64,000 nt of DNA from an uncultured Blautia sp. (GCA_900541985.1 UQLX01000004.1:47938-111937); one strand, 5' to 3'. Numbered from the stretch's first letter, positions 36,133 to 45,702 are shown. The notes: generated from the letters alone by a model not told the origin. Numbers and translations are program-made.

Positions 36133-36241
36133 ATTATCCTCCTGCCTGAAACTCATTCTCTTTTTGTAAAAAGAGGCTTTATATATTTTATTACAAAAAT
36201 CTTCAGACAGAACGAATCCCGATGTTTTCTTTTCTCAGATA

Positions 36242-37111
36242 TTATCTCAGAACCTGCTCCATGGCACGGATAAACTCCGGCGTGGTTCCGCAGCAGCCCC
36301 CTGTTATGGAAGCTCCGTTTTCCACCAGAACCTTCATGTGTACGGCAAACTCCTCCGGAGACATACTGTAGACCGCATTGCCCTGATCGTCGATCACCGG
36401 CATTCCTGCATTCGGTTTTGCGATCACCGGAATGGAAACCGCCTCCCGGATATTACGAACCACAGATACCAGCTGATCCGGTCCCACAGAACAGTTGATC
36501 CCTACGGCATCTGCCCCTGCACTTTCCAGAGCCACAGCAGCTTCCACTGCATTTCCGCCGCTGAAAATGCTGCCATCTGCTTCCACTGTCATCGTACACA
36601 TGATCGGAAGCTCACAGACTGCATTTGCCGCATCCACTGCCGCCAGCGTTTCCTCAATATTGATCATAGTCTCTGCCACCAGCAGATCCACTCCTGCTTC
36701 CTTCAGGATCTGTATCTGCTCTTTGTACATCTCAAAAGCATCCTCGTAGGTATACTCTCCCTCTGCGGTGACAAACTGTCCGGAGGTGGTGATATCTCCA
36801 GCCACAAAAGCCCTGTCTTCCGCCACTTCTCTGGAATAGGAAACCAGCGTATGGTTGATCTCCTCAATCCGCTCTTCCAGGCCATGCTGCCTGAGGTTTC
36901 TGCGATTGCCTCCAAAAGTAGGCGCGTAGATCACCTGGCTTCCTGCTTCAATGTAAGCGCTCTGAAGATTCTGGATGATCTCCTTATGTTCCATGACCCA
37001 CAGCTCTGTGCAGATGCCCCGCGGCATCCCCTGTGCCATCAGATTAGAACCTGTAGCACCATCCAAGATAAGAGTCTTCTCTGTCAGCTCCCGAAATTCT
37101 TTTTTTGTCAT
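36242..37111 (-). CDS. Homocysteine S-methyltransferase family protein
   Basis: 289 residues, a single HMT barrel: LILDGATGSNLMAQGMP at residue 14, VGINCSVGPDQL near 205 and the zinc cysteines in ITGGCCGTTPEFI near 270. It corresponds to the first module of cobalamin methionine synthase; the folate and B12 modules are absent, so it either uses S-methylmethionine/SAM-like donors or works with separate partner proteins. The start at 37111 has AGAGGAG ahead. It follows a 366-bp leader with four hairpins. Confidence 0.87.
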   Translation of the reverse strand: MTKKEFRELTEKTLILDGATGSNLMAQGMPRGICTELWVMEHKEIIQNLQSAYIEAGSQVIYAPTFGGNRRNLRQHGLEERIEEINHTLVSYSREVAEDRAFVAGDITTSGQFVTAEGEYTYEDAFEMYKEQIQILKEAGVDLLVAETMINIEETLAAVDAANAVCELPIMCTMTVEADGSIFSGGNAVEAAVALESAGADAVGINCSVGPDQLVSVVRNIREAVSIPVIAKPNAGMPVIDDQGNAVYSMSPEEFAVHMKVLVENGASITGGCCGTTPEFIRAMEQVLR

Positions 37112-37326
37112 AATATTCTCCTCTCGGTATTTATGTGGATTATCATAGCACATCACCAGGATTTTTACCACAGAAAGTTTCTGTTTGTATGGCAGATCGA
37201 AATATGATTTTTTGTCTGGAAATGACATGCAGGAATAGATTCTTCTGTTACAAAAGCCAGTTCGAGGCTTGGAAAATTCTAAGCTTCTGCTTCCTTGCAA
37301 AAAACAATCCCCCGAATGCTGAACTC

Positions 37327-37430
37327 GTCTGCGACTCAGACAGCAAATTTGTATTCCTGAAGTTTTTCCGTTCCCGGGCAGGGAGCAGCCCTGCTAGCCG
37401 GCCTGCGGCTGGCAACCGGCCGAAGGCCGG
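37327..37430. repeat. Cluster of four hairpins in the homocysteine methyltransferase leader
   Basis: Within 104 bp lie GTCTG-CGACT-CAGAC (37327-37341), GCAGGG-AGCAG-CCCTGC (37378-37394), GCCGGCC-TGC-GGCTGGC (37397-37413, one mismatch) and CCGGCC-GAA-GGCCGG (37416-37430). The last three are back to back and far richer in GC than the surroundings. No T run follows a stem on either strand, so a plain terminator is unlikely. It may be a dispersed palindromic repeat or a structured RNA. The rest of 37112-37477 shows no gene. Confidence 0.6.
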
Positions 37431-37477
37431 AAATATCCAAAAGGATTTCTGTTTGGCTGATTACCTACAAACAAAAA

Positions 37478-38620
37478 TCACTTAACTTTTATCGCCTTCT
37501 CCGGGCACATTTCCTGGCAGCAGAAGCACCGGATGCATTTCCTGTAATCATACACCGGCGGGTGCTCCCGGCCTTTCCGGAAATCCACGGCCTTTCCCGG
37601 TACCGGACAGCTTTTTACGCAGATTCCGCAGCGGATGCATTTCTCCGCTTCAATGTAGGGTTTCTTCTGAAAAATATTCAGGGCTTTTGCCATTTTTTCC
37701 CACATCCCATGCTTCATAACACTCCGGTCTACATGAAACTGCGGATTTCCATATTTCTCAACCGCCTCTTCCATGGAAATGCTTCCATCTGGAGTAAGAA
37801 TCTCAATCTCCTCTTTTTTCCAGGTTCCCAGCCCCATTTTTTCTCCGTGATAATTGGTCGGAACCATTTGCGGCTTCAAATGTATCAAATGGCAGAACAC
37901 ACTGTCCAGAGCCACAGGATCTGCAGACATCAGCATCACTCCCATATCTACAGGATCTCCGGATCCGGGACCATTTCCTTCCATGGCAGTGATTCCGTCC
38001 ATCACATACAGTCTTGGTTTCACACACTGGTTCAGATCCACCAGCATTCGGGCAAAGCTGTCTGCACTGGGATACAGCGTATGCCCTTTTGCCTTATAAA
38101 ACCCATATACAAATCCATAGCTGTTTTTTACTGCCCCTGTGATCCTCTCCAGAGCATGTGTTTTCATTTTGCACAGAGAGATCACACAATCCTGTTCCAG
38201 AAGTTCTTTGCTGAGCATAAACTCCTTTGCCTGAATTCCCTCCGGATATGGTTTCCTGATTCCTTCCGAAAGATCTACCGCAGGAATCTCAAGTTCCTGC
38301 AGATACCGATCCATTCCCGTTCCGGCAATTACTTTTCGGGTGCTTCCATGCCCGCAGGAATCTGCCAAGATCATATTCCTACAGTCATATTCTCTTAAAA
38401 GCCGCGCAAACATCCCCACCACTGCCGGATGAGTGATCACAGCTTTTTCTACTTCTGCCTTTTTCAGAAGATTGGGTTTGAGAAGAATCTTTTCTTCCTT
38501 TTTTATCAGGGTTTCCAATCCGCCCAGAAGCTCCAGACCTTTTTGTAAACAGTCATAAACAAGTTCTTCCCTGTAAGAACTACAGGGAAGAAGTATTACT
38601 TTACTTTTTTGTTTTTGCAT
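37478..38620 (-). CDS. DUF362 protein with C-terminal 2[4Fe-4S] ferredoxin domain
   Basis: 380 residues. The first 290 form a DUF362 domain (LLKPNLLKKAEVEKAVITHPAVVGMFARLL near residue 48; CKMKTHALERITGAVKNSYGFVYG near 150), and the end carries two [4Fe-4S] motifs, CIRCGICVKSCPVPGKAVDF and CIRCFCCQEMCPEKAI. Function is unknown; such proteins are thought to take part in redox or metal chemistry. It lies 10 bp after ptsI, so it closes the long pot-ptsI transcript. Confidence 0.88.
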   Translation of the reverse strand: MQKQKSKVILLPCSSYREELVYDCLQKGLELLGGLETLIKKEEKILLKPNLLKKAEVEKAVITHPAVVGMFARLLREYDCRNMILADSCGHGSTRKVIAGTGMDRYLQELEIPAVDLSEGIRKPYPEGIQAKEFMLSKELLEQDCVISLCKMKTHALERITGAVKNSYGFVYGFYKAKGHTLYPSADSFARMLVDLNQCVKPRLYVMDGITAMEGNGPGSGDPVDMGVMLMSADPVALDSVFCHLIHLKPQMVPTNYHGEKMGLGTWKKEEIEILTPDGSISMEEAVEKYGNPQFHVDRSVMKHGMWEKMAKALNIFQKKPYIEAEKCIRCGICVKSCPVPGKAVDFRKGREHPPVYDYRKCIRCFCCQEMCPEKAIKVK

Positions 38621-38630
38621 AAATCCATCC

Positions 38631-40253
38631 TCATTTTACACTGAGATCCGTTTCCCGCAAAGCCTTTCTGACCGGAAGGATACAGGCCGGAACAACAGAC
38701 AGGAAGTCCACTCCCATCCGCAGAAATGTTTCCGTAAGACCGGTATCTGCCGCGATCTCTCCACAGATTCCAACCGGTTTCCCCTCTGCATGTCCTGCCT
38801 CCACCACCATCAAGATCATACGGAGAATGGCAGGATGATGATCGTCATACTTACTTTTCAGCAGTGGATTCTGTCGATCCATGGCAAGCGTATACTGTGT
38901 CAGATCATTGGTTCCGATACTGAGGAAATCGACTCTTTTGGCCAGTTCCCGGCTGATCATCACAGCCGCCGGCGTTTCGATCATAATGCTGGTCTGGATA
39001 TTCCGGAAAGGAATCTCTTTTTCCGTAAGTCCCTCTTTGACTTCACGGACCAGTTCCTCGATCTCATCCATTTCGGACTCGGATGCAACCATAGGGTACA
39101 TTACAGCCAGATTTCCATAAGCACTGGCCCGGTAGATTGCACGCAGCTGTGCTTTAAACATCAGCTTACGATCAAGGCAGAGCCGAATCCCCCGATTTCC
39201 CATAATGGGATTATTTTCCTCGGGAATATCCAGATAGGAAGCCTTCTTATCTGCTCCCAGATCCGCAGTACGGATCACGGCAAGCCTTTCTCCCATGGTT
39301 TCTGCAAGCTTTTTGTATGCCCGGAAAAGCTCATTCTCCCTGGGATAATTTTCTCTTCCCAGATACTGAAATTCACTTCTGAGAAGACCGATTCCTGCCG
39401 CACCATAATAAAGAACATTATTCAGATCGCTCATGTTTCCAATATTGGCATACAGACCGATCCTTCTTCCATCCACAGTTTCATCCGCCTGGTTTTTCAG
39501 TTTCAGAAGTTCTTCCTTTTCCCGTTTATCTGCTTCCAGTCGGATCCTGTATTCCTTCCGGATCTCCTGATCCGGATCCAGATACACTGTTCCTGTATAT
39601 CCGTCCACAATGGCCATATGTCCGTCCCATTCGTCATGGGTTTCAACATCCACAAGGGACGGGATTTCCATAGTTTTGGCAACAATCGAGGTATGGGATA
39701 CTGCAGAGCCATGATGCATGACAACTGCCAGAAGCTTATCTTTATCCATTTCCATGATCTCTGTAGGTGCCAGAGACTCTGAAACAACGATCACCGGTTC
39801 CTCTCCAAGATTGATCTTTACACAGGCTCCCCCAAGAATCTGGATCAGCCTGCCCGAAATCTCCTGAATATCCTGGATTCTTCTTCGTACCACCGGCTCT
39901 TCCAGATTCCGAAAAGTCTCCGTCACCTCGTCCCGGTTCGTCATTACTGCATAGGCAGCATTTACCTTCTCCGACGCAATGCAGCTTTCAATGGCTTTCT
40001 GATAGCTTTCTGATTCCAGAAGACGGATCTGTCCCTGAAAAATATTTGCTGCCTGCTCATTGACCCGGCAGTTTTCTTCATATAGCTGTTTCAGGGTTTG
40101 GACAGTCTGAAGCCTTGCTGTCCGGAAATCCTGAATCTCTTTTTTGGTATTGCTTACCAGACACTGACGTATCTGATACTCGCCTCTGCTGTAATATAAA
40201 ATCTTACCGATGGCAATTCCTGAAAAGGTTGCGGTACCTTTGTAAATTTCCAT
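38631..40253 (-). CDS. ptsI: Phosphoenolpyruvate-protein phosphotransferase (PTS enzyme I)
   Basis: 540 residues. Enzyme I takes phosphate from PEP and passes it to HPr. Phospho-His is in HHGSAVSHTSIVAKTMEIPS (about residue 185, a slight variant of the usual GGxTSHxAIxAR); GIGLLRSEFQYLG, GNRGIRL, FLSIGTNDLTQYTLAMDRQNP and the catalytic Cys in VGICGEIAAD complete the barrel. It is short relative to the usual 570 residues. There is no ptsH beside it; instead it sits between potD and a DUF362 gene, an unusual neighbourhood. AAGGGGGTT precedes the ATG. Confidence 0.93.
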   Translation of the reverse strand: MEIYKGTATFSGIAIGKILYYSRGEYQIRQCLVSNTKKEIQDFRTARLQTVQTLKQLYEENCRVNEQAANIFQGQIRLLESESYQKAIESCIASEKVNAAYAVMTNRDEVTETFRNLEEPVVRRRIQDIQEISGRLIQILGGACVKINLGEEPVIVVSESLAPTEIMEMDKDKLLAVVMHHGSAVSHTSIVAKTMEIPSLVDVETHDEWDGHMAIVDGYTGTVYLDPDQEIRKEYRIRLEADKREKEELLKLKNQADETVDGRRIGLYANIGNMSDLNNVLYYGAAGIGLLRSEFQYLGRENYPRENELFRAYKKLAETMGERLAVIRTADLGADKKASYLDIPEENNPIMGNRGIRLCLDRKLMFKAQLRAIYRASAYGNLAVMYPMVASESEMDEIEELVREVKEGLTEKEIPFRNIQTSIMIETPAAVMISRELAKRVDFLSIGTNDLTQYTLAMDRQNPLLKSKYDDHHPAILRMILMVVEAGHAEGKPVGICGEIAADTGLTETFLRMGVDFLSVVPACILPVRKALRETDLSVK

Positions 40254-40274
40254 CTTGTAACCCCCTTATTTCCA

Positions 40275-41306
40275 TCAGTCGCAGGCGGCCTTGAATTCTG
40301 TCCAGTTTTTGTTGTACTGTTCCTCTGCCTCTGCGCTTACATTCTGCACGATCTCACCTTTTTTTACAGAGTCCGGAACCACCAGATCCGGATTCACAAG
40401 CTCATCTGCTGCTTTATTTGTACTGTAATATCCAATAAAATCTGTGCACTGTGCCGCCACCTCCGGCTGCAGGATATAATCCATGAACTGGTATGCCGCC
40501 TCTTTGTTTGGCGCCTGACTTGGAATAAACATTCCCATAATGCCAAATCCCAGTCCTTCTTCCGGATAAACCACTTCAAGCTCCGGATATTCCGCAAGAG
40601 CTGCCGTCACCTGAGAAGTATAAAGGAATCCCACGCTGGCTTCTCCGTTCAGAAGTGCATTCTGTGTATTGTCGTCCTGAATCAGACGGACATTCGGTGC
40701 CAGTTCCAGAAGCTTTTCTCCGGTTTCTTTAATGGATTCCACATCCTCCTCATTCATACTTTTTCCAAGCATCAGATTCGTGATCCCATTGATCACACGA
40801 TAATTTGCCACCAGGGCAATGCTGTCCTCCAGAGACGGATCCCAGAGATCTGCATACCCCTTGATCTCAATATCCACCATTTCCGGATCATATACGATCA
40901 GAGGAATTCCTGCTCCATATGGCACGGTATATTCGTTGTTCGGATCATAAAACTGTCCCTGATACAAAGGATTGATGTTCTCAAATCCAGTCAGTTTTGA
41001 CTGATCCAGCTTTTCTGCAAGACCTGCCTGAACAACATTTTCAATAATATAGTCATCAGCGATCACCACATCATAATCGCCGCCTTTCGCCATGGACAAT
41101 TTTTCATACATTGTCTCATCTGTATCAAAATTGGAGTAAACAATTTTAATTCCTGTTTCCTCTTCAAATCCGTCCAGCACTTCCTGAGGGAACATGTTTT
41201 CCCAGGTAAAAAGCACCAGTTCCTTGTCGCTGTCTGCACTGACCGGTACTGCTGCTGCGGTAACAGAAAGTGCTGCACACAATGCAATAACAATTGATTT
41301 CTTCAT
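40275..41306 (-). CDS. potD: Spermidine/putrescine-type ABC substrate-binding protein
   Basis: 343 residues. A classical signal peptide, MKKSIVIALCAALSVTAAAVPVSA, has no lipobox cysteine after it, which is unusual for a Gram-positive binding protein that needs anchoring. The mature part starts ELVLFTWENMFPQEVLDGFEEETGI, the same opening as the PotD half of the fusion at 31.5 kb; GGDYDVVIADDYII and VPYGAGIPLIVYD follow. Last of potA-potB-potC-potD (second copy), 50 bp after potC. Polyamine specificity is inferred from the family only. Confidence 0.88.
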   Translation of the reverse strand: MKKSIVIALCAALSVTAAAVPVSADSDKELVLFTWENMFPQEVLDGFEEETGIKIVYSNFDTDETMYEKLSMAKGGDYDVVIADDYIIENVVQAGLAEKLDQSKLTGFENINPLYQGQFYDPNNEYTVPYGAGIPLIVYDPEMVDIEIKGYADLWDPSLEDSIALVANYRVINGITNLMLGKSMNEEDVESIKETGEKLLELAPNVRLIQDDNTQNALLNGEASVGFLYTSQVTAALAEYPELEVVYPEEGLGFGIMGMFIPSQAPNKEAAYQFMDYILQPEVAAQCTDFIGYYSTNKAADELVNPDLVVPDSVKKGEIVQNVSAEAEEQYNKNWTEFKAACD

Positions 41307-41355
41307 AGTGACCTCCTCTTTATGCGATATTTAAACTGTACTTTTTTAGTATAAC

Positions 41356-42162
41356 CTATTTTTCCTTTATTGAAAAGAGCCTGTTTTTCCTTTTTAACAG
41401 CCAGACTGCCAGAGAATAGACTGCCAGCACACCAAGTGTAAATACCAGCATCAGGGTACAAAGTGCATTGATCTCCGGTGTGACCCCTGTTTTCAGCTGC
41501 GTATACACCTTAACCGGAAGTGTGGATATCCTTGGTCCATTGACAAAGATACTGATGACCACATCATCCATGGACATGGCAAATGCCAGAAGGGAACCGG
41601 ATACTACAGCCGGCATGATCAGAGGAAGGGTAATATCCCAGAACGCCCGGAAGCTTCCTGCCCCCAGATCTCTGGCAGCCTCCTCCAGAGACGGATCCAT
41701 TCCCGCCAAACGCGCCTTAACCTCCATCAGAATATACGGCACGCAAAAAACCGTATGTCCCAAAAGCAGGGTCAACATTCCAAAAGGAATATTCAGCAAA
41801 TAGAAAAATGCCATCAGCACCATTCCCAGAATGATCTCCGGGATCATCAGGGGCAGAATGGAAATATACTCCAGCACGCCCTTTGTCTTCCAGTGGATCC
41901 GGGACAGCCCTACTGCACCAAGCGTTCCGATCACCGCGGACACCAGGCAGCTTGCCACACCGAGGATCAGGCTGTTTCCAAGAGCCTCGATCATGGCGCT
42001 GTCACCAAGAAGTTCCTGATACCATTTCAGGGAAAAGCCGGTAAACCTTACAGGAAGCTTGGATTCATTAAAGGAAAAAATAATCACCACTGCCACCGGC
42101 ATATATATAAGGAAAAAAATAATTCCCATATACAGGCTGGAAAGCTTTGAATTTTTTTTCAT
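41356..42162 (-). CDS. potC: Spermidine/putrescine-type ABC permease PotC (second system)
   Basis: 268 residues, about six helices, FSLKWYQELLGDSAMIEALGNSLILG near residue 42 and the coupling loop EAARDLGAGSFRAFWDITLPLIMPA near 165. Here PotC is a free-standing protein, unlike the fused copy 8 kb away. Overlaps potB by 4 bp. Confidence 0.92.
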   Translation of the reverse strand: MKKNSKLSSLYMGIIFFLIYMPVAVVIIFSFNESKLPVRFTGFSLKWYQELLGDSAMIEALGNSLILGVASCLVSAVIGTLGAVGLSRIHWKTKGVLEYISILPLMIPEIILGMVLMAFFYLLNIPFGMLTLLLGHTVFCVPYILMEVKARLAGMDPSLEEAARDLGAGSFRAFWDITLPLIMPAVVSGSLLAFAMSMDDVVISIFVNGPRISTLPVKVYTQLKTGVTPEINALCTLMLVFTLGVLAVYSLAVWLLKRKNRLFSIKEK

Positions 42163-43025
42163 CCGATTCCCTCCAGTTCCTTTACATTTGTTATTTTACG
42201 ATACAAACCGATCATCAGCGAAGTCAGGATCATCAGTACCACAGCTAACGCTGCCGCAAACGGCCAGTTGCTTCCTCTTGTCATCTGCTCCTGGATCAGA
42301 CTTCCCACCAGAACGATCTTATTTCCTCCCAGAATATCTGCAATAAAAAACAGACCCATGGAAGGAATAAAAGTCAGAATCACACCGGAAAGAAGTCCCG
42401 GAAGCGTCAGCTTAAAAGATACGGTCCAGAAAGCTTTTGCCTTTCCTGCGCCAAGATCTCTGGCAGCCTCCACCAGAGACCAGTCCAGTTTCTCCGCACT
42501 GGAATACACGGAAAGGATCATAAAGGGAAGAAGCACATACACCATTCCTACCACAATGGCCGGATAACTGTAAAGCAGCTTCAGCGGCTTATCAATGATC
42601 CCCAGAGCTTTCAGCACATGATTCAGAATACCTCGATTCTGAAGGATGATGATCCATCCGTAAAGACGGATCAGGGAATTGATCCAGAAAGGAAGCATCA
42701 GAAGGAGCATCGCTTTCTTTTTCCAGCTTTCAGACATTTTTGCCATAAAATACCCAAACGGATATCCGAGAATACAGATGATCACCGTACTGGTCAGAGC
42801 CAGCTGGAAAGACTCCCGAAAAGTCTGAAGATAAACCGGATCCAGGATCTTTCTGTAATTTTCCAAATTCAGGTTCCACTCTACTGCAGATCCGCTTCCC
42901 GGCTGCGCAAAGCTTAATGCCACCATATAGATCAGAGGTCCTGCCACAAACACAAGGGTGAAAAAGTACAGGGGAAGAATCATCCACACAGAAGAGCTGT
43001 GTTTTTTTGTTTTAGTCCTGCTCAT
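42159..43025 (-). CDS. potB: Spermidine/putrescine-type ABC permease PotB (second system)
   Basis: 288 residues with six helices, start VWMILPLYFFTLVFVAGPLIYMVAL, coupling loop EAARDLGAGKAKAFWTVSFKLTLPG near residue 185 and ADILGGNKIVLVGSLIQEQMTRGSNWPFAAAL near 240, a block shared with the first PotB. Overlaps potA by 14 bp and potC by 4 bp. Confidence 0.92.
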   Translation of the reverse strand: MSRTKTKKHSSSVWMILPLYFFTLVFVAGPLIYMVALSFAQPGSGSAVEWNLNLENYRKILDPVYLQTFRESFQLALTSTVIICILGYPFGYFMAKMSESWKKKAMLLLMLPFWINSLIRLYGWIIILQNRGILNHVLKALGIIDKPLKLLYSYPAIVVGMVYVLLPFMILSVYSSAEKLDWSLVEAARDLGAGKAKAFWTVSFKLTLPGLLSGVILTFIPSMGLFFIADILGGNKIVLVGSLIQEQMTRGSNWPFAAALAVVLMILTSLMIGLYRKITNVKELEGIG

Positions 43026-44106
43026 TCTTTTCCTCCCCGGATCTGTCTACAAAAACAGCATCCTCCGGTGCAAAGCAGACACTTACTGTCTGTCCCTGTT
43101 CTACTTTTGCATTGATCCCATAGCGGCTTGCCACCAGTTCCGATCCGTCTGACAGTCTCAGTACCACCCGGAGCTGCCCGGCTGCAAAGCTCTTTTCCTC
43201 CACCTTTGCCATCAGACCACAGGTACATTCTTCTCTGATACGGACATTTTCACTTCGCACAGCAAGAGTCACCGTCTCCCCTTCTCTGATGACAGAATCC
43301 TCACAGACTACAGGCAGGCGGCCTCCTGCCAGAGCCACTGTTACTTTTCCATTTTCCGTGCGCTCTGCCTTTCCTTTCAGGATATTGGCATTTCCCACAA
43401 AAGTGGCAACATAGCTCGTCCGGGGATGATTATAAATCTCATCCGGTGTTCCGATCTGTTCAAAGGTTCCATGATTCATTACTGCGATCCGGTCAGACAT
43501 ATTAATGGCTTCTTCCTGATCGTGGGTAATATAGATAAAAGTAATACCCAGCTTTTTCTGAAGCCTTTTCAGTTCTGCCTGCATGGCACGGCGAAGCTGA
43601 AGATCCAAAGCTCCCAGGGGCTCATCCAGAAGAAGCACCCTTGGGTTATTGATCAAAGCTCTGGCAATGGCCACTCTCTGCTTCTGTCCTCCGGAAAGCT
43701 CTGAAGGCTTTCTTTTTTCATATCCGGGAAGCTGCACCAGCTCCAGCATCTCCGCAACACGTTTTTTTATCTCAGGTTTCGGGACTTTTTTTAATTTCAG
43801 TCCGTAGCCTATGTTATCTGCCACATTCATATGAGGAAAAAGTGCATAATTCTGAAATACCGTATTGACATCCCGATCCTCAGGATTCAGGTCGGTTACA
43901 TCCTTTCCTTCAAGAAAAACTCTTCCGGCATCCGGTGTCTCCAGTCCGGCAATGATACGCAGAGTCGTAGTTTTTCCACAGCCGGAAGATCCCAGTAAAG
44001 TAATAAACTCTCCCTTGCCAATAGAAAGGCTGATTCCTTTCAGCACCTCTTCTTCATCAGAAAATCCTTTTCTGATATCTTTTAATTCCAAACAAATTTC
44101 TGTCAT
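43012..44106 (-). CDS. potA: Spermidine/putrescine-type ABC ATP-binding protein PotA (second system)
   Basis: 364 residues: Walker A GSSGCGKTTTLRII (about residue 35), signature LSGGQKQRVAIARA, Walker B VLLLDEPLGALD, VTHDQEEA-like THDQEEAINMSD, and a TOBE-type C-terminal domain from about 275. It follows the M20 amidohydrolase gene by 53 bp. AGGAGG lies about 18 nt before the ATG, further than usual, so translation efficiency is uncertain. Confidence 0.92.
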   Translation of the reverse strand: MTEICLELKDIRKGFSDEEEVLKGISLSIGKGEFITLLGSSGCGKTTTLRIIAGLETPDAGRVFLEGKDVTDLNPEDRDVNTVFQNYALFPHMNVADNIGYGLKLKKVPKPEIKKRVAEMLELVQLPGYEKRKPSELSGGQKQRVAIARALINNPRVLLLDEPLGALDLQLRRAMQAELKRLQKKLGITFIYITHDQEEAINMSDRIAVMNHGTFEQIGTPDEIYNHPRTSYVATFVGNANILKGKAERTENGKVTVALAGGRLPVVCEDSVIREGETVTLAVRSENVRIREECTCGLMAKVEEKSFAAGQLRVVLRLSDGSELVASRYGINAKVEQGQTVSVCFAPEDAVFVDRSGEEKNEQD

Positions 44107-44159
44107 GTTTTTATTTCTGTACTGCCTCCTCGTCTGGCTGTATTCCAGCCTCTGTGTTC

Positions 44160-45494
44160 TTACATTTGTTTTTCAATATACTCTATATACGTCTGTTTGT
44201 CAAAAACAGGAGTAAAGCCTTCCTTTATTTTTACTGCTTCCTCCCCTTTTTTTCGCAGAAGACGGTAAATTGTCAGAGCCATCAGTTTCGCCGGAAAGAT
44301 ATAGGCCTTTTCCTTATCTGTGATACGGAAATCAGCACCATGGAGGCGTCCCTCAAAACCGCGGAAGGTAAAATTGATCACAGGAAACAGCTGCGTCAGA
44401 TCCCCCACATCGGTACAGGCATTGTTAAAATCTCCCGGCTGCACCTTTCTGAAATCAAGGCCCAGCTCTTCTGCGGCATCTATCAGAGCGTCATCTGCCA
44501 TCCTTGGACGAATGGGCATATATCCCGGAAGATTTTCCCGCTCTATTGTTCCGCCAAAGGCATAAGCGGCTCCATCATAGGCACGGTCCACCATCTGACG
44601 AACCTCCTGTATCCTCTCCAGGGAAGAGGCACGGATCTTCGTCTCCACTACTGCCTCATCCGGCACACTGTTTACCACATCTCCGGCCTTCCGAATGACA
44701 TTGTGAAGACGTATATGGTCTTCCTCGCGAAAAGACTCTCTCATCAGCCCCATCATCTGAATCGCGCTGGTGGTAATACTCAGAGCATTGACCCCGTTCC
44801 AGGGATCAATGGCTGCATGGGCCGCCTTTCCCCTGACGGTGACCCGCTCTGCATCAAATCCGTTGCAGGCAGGATTCCCCAGGTAAAAATCCTCCTGTAC
44901 GTCTACCATATGGACATGAGTGGTCATTATGATATCCGTATGGTCAAAAACACCCGTGCGGATCATCTCACTTTTTCCGGAACCGAAACGAATCCCCTTT
45001 TCTCTTAAAGCAGCTCTTTTGTCTGCATCTATGTATTCCTCTGCCGGCACCGCCAGAAAGGTCAGGGAACCGGAAATCGCCTTCCTGATCTCCGGGTTGG
45101 AAAAGGCAATGGCTGCCCCTGCCATAACTGCCATCTGCGCATGATGACCGCAGGCGTGCGCTGCTCCTGTCTGAGGATCTGCTTTCGGATGAGTGTGACA
45201 GCCAATGGCATCCATTTCTCCAATCACTGTTATATTTGGATATCCAGGGTTCTTCCTGTCTGCTCCCCCTGTTTCCTGTGTATCCTGTCTTTCCCAGGAA
45301 GCCTTTACCCCGGTAAGGGCGATGTTCTCATCCACCCGGTATCCTGTTTTTTTCAGAAATTCTGTTGTTTTTCGGGCAGTGCGGAATTCCTGAAACCCCG
45401 GTTCCGGATGATTCTCTATATCTTCTGCAAAAGCAATGATCTCTTCTCTGTGTGCTTCGATCATGGCTATGATCTTTTTTTCTGTTGCATCCAT
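44160..45494 (-). CDS. M20 family amidohydrolase
   Basis: 444 residues of the M20D metallo-amidohydrolase class (aminoacylase/carboxypeptidase-like): HPEPGFQEFRTARKTTEFL near residue 28, metal-site AHACGHHAQMAVMAGAA near 110, ACTDVGDLTQLFPVINFTF near 365 and a dimerisation domain between. It hydrolyses an N-acyl or amide bond; the substrate is unknown. As the first gene upstream of the second pot system, it may act on what that system imports, for example an acylated polyamine (inference). The start at 45494 has AAAGGAG ahead; upstream in-frame codons run through the tRNA terminator. Confidence 0.85.
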   Translation of the reverse strand: MDATEKKIIAMIEAHREEIIAFAEDIENHPEPGFQEFRTARKTTEFLKKTGYRVDENIALTGVKASWERQDTQETGGADRKNPGYPNITVIGEMDAIGCHTHPKADPQTGAAHACGHHAQMAVMAGAAIAFSNPEIRKAISGSLTFLAVPAEEYIDADKRAALREKGIRFGSGKSEMIRTGVFDHTDIIMTTHVHMVDVQEDFYLGNPACNGFDAERVTVRGKAAHAAIDPWNGVNALSITTSAIQMMGLMRESFREEDHIRLHNVIRKAGDVVNSVPDEAVVETKIRASSLERIQEVRQMVDRAYDGAAYAFGGTIERENLPGYMPIRPRMADDALIDAAEELGLDFRKVQPGDFNNACTDVGDLTQLFPVINFTFRGFEGRLHGADFRITDKEKAYIFPAKLMALTIYRLLRKKGEEAVKIKEGFTPVFDKQTYIEYIEKQM

Positions 45495-45572
45495 AACAAT
45501 AAACTCCTTTACCGGATTCATCATATCACAATTAACAACTGTTGAAAAGAAAACTATGAAATCTCTGATCAT

Positions 45573-45615
45573 AAAAAAAGAGTTCCAAAAGCCTGAAAAC
45601 AGACTTCTGAAACTC
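45573..45615 (-). terminator. Terminator of tRNA-Thr
   Basis: Minus-strand GAGTTTCAGAAG / CTTTTGGAACTC stem (two G-U pairs) followed by seven T. It lies between the tRNA and the amidohydrolase gene. Confidence 0.85.
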
Positions 45616-45629
45616 CATTCACCTTTTAA

Positions 45630-45702
45630 AGCTGGAAAAGGGACTTGAACCCTCGACCCCTTCATTACGAGTGAAGTGCTCTACCGACTGAGCTATTCCA
45701 GC
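45630..45702 (-). tRNA. tRNA-Thr (CGU anticodon)
   Basis: 73 nt without encoded CCA. Acceptor GCTGGAA/TTCCAGC, D arm GCTC...GAGC, anticodon stem CTTCA/TGAAG with loop CTCGTAA giving CGU (codon ACG), T arm GAGGG-TTCAAGT-CCCTT. All stems pair. Confidence 0.96.

Noticed and set aside
37135..37485. 116-codon plus-strand frame over the hairpin cluster
   Set aside because: No ribosome binding site and composition set by the GC palindromes; treated as non-coding.
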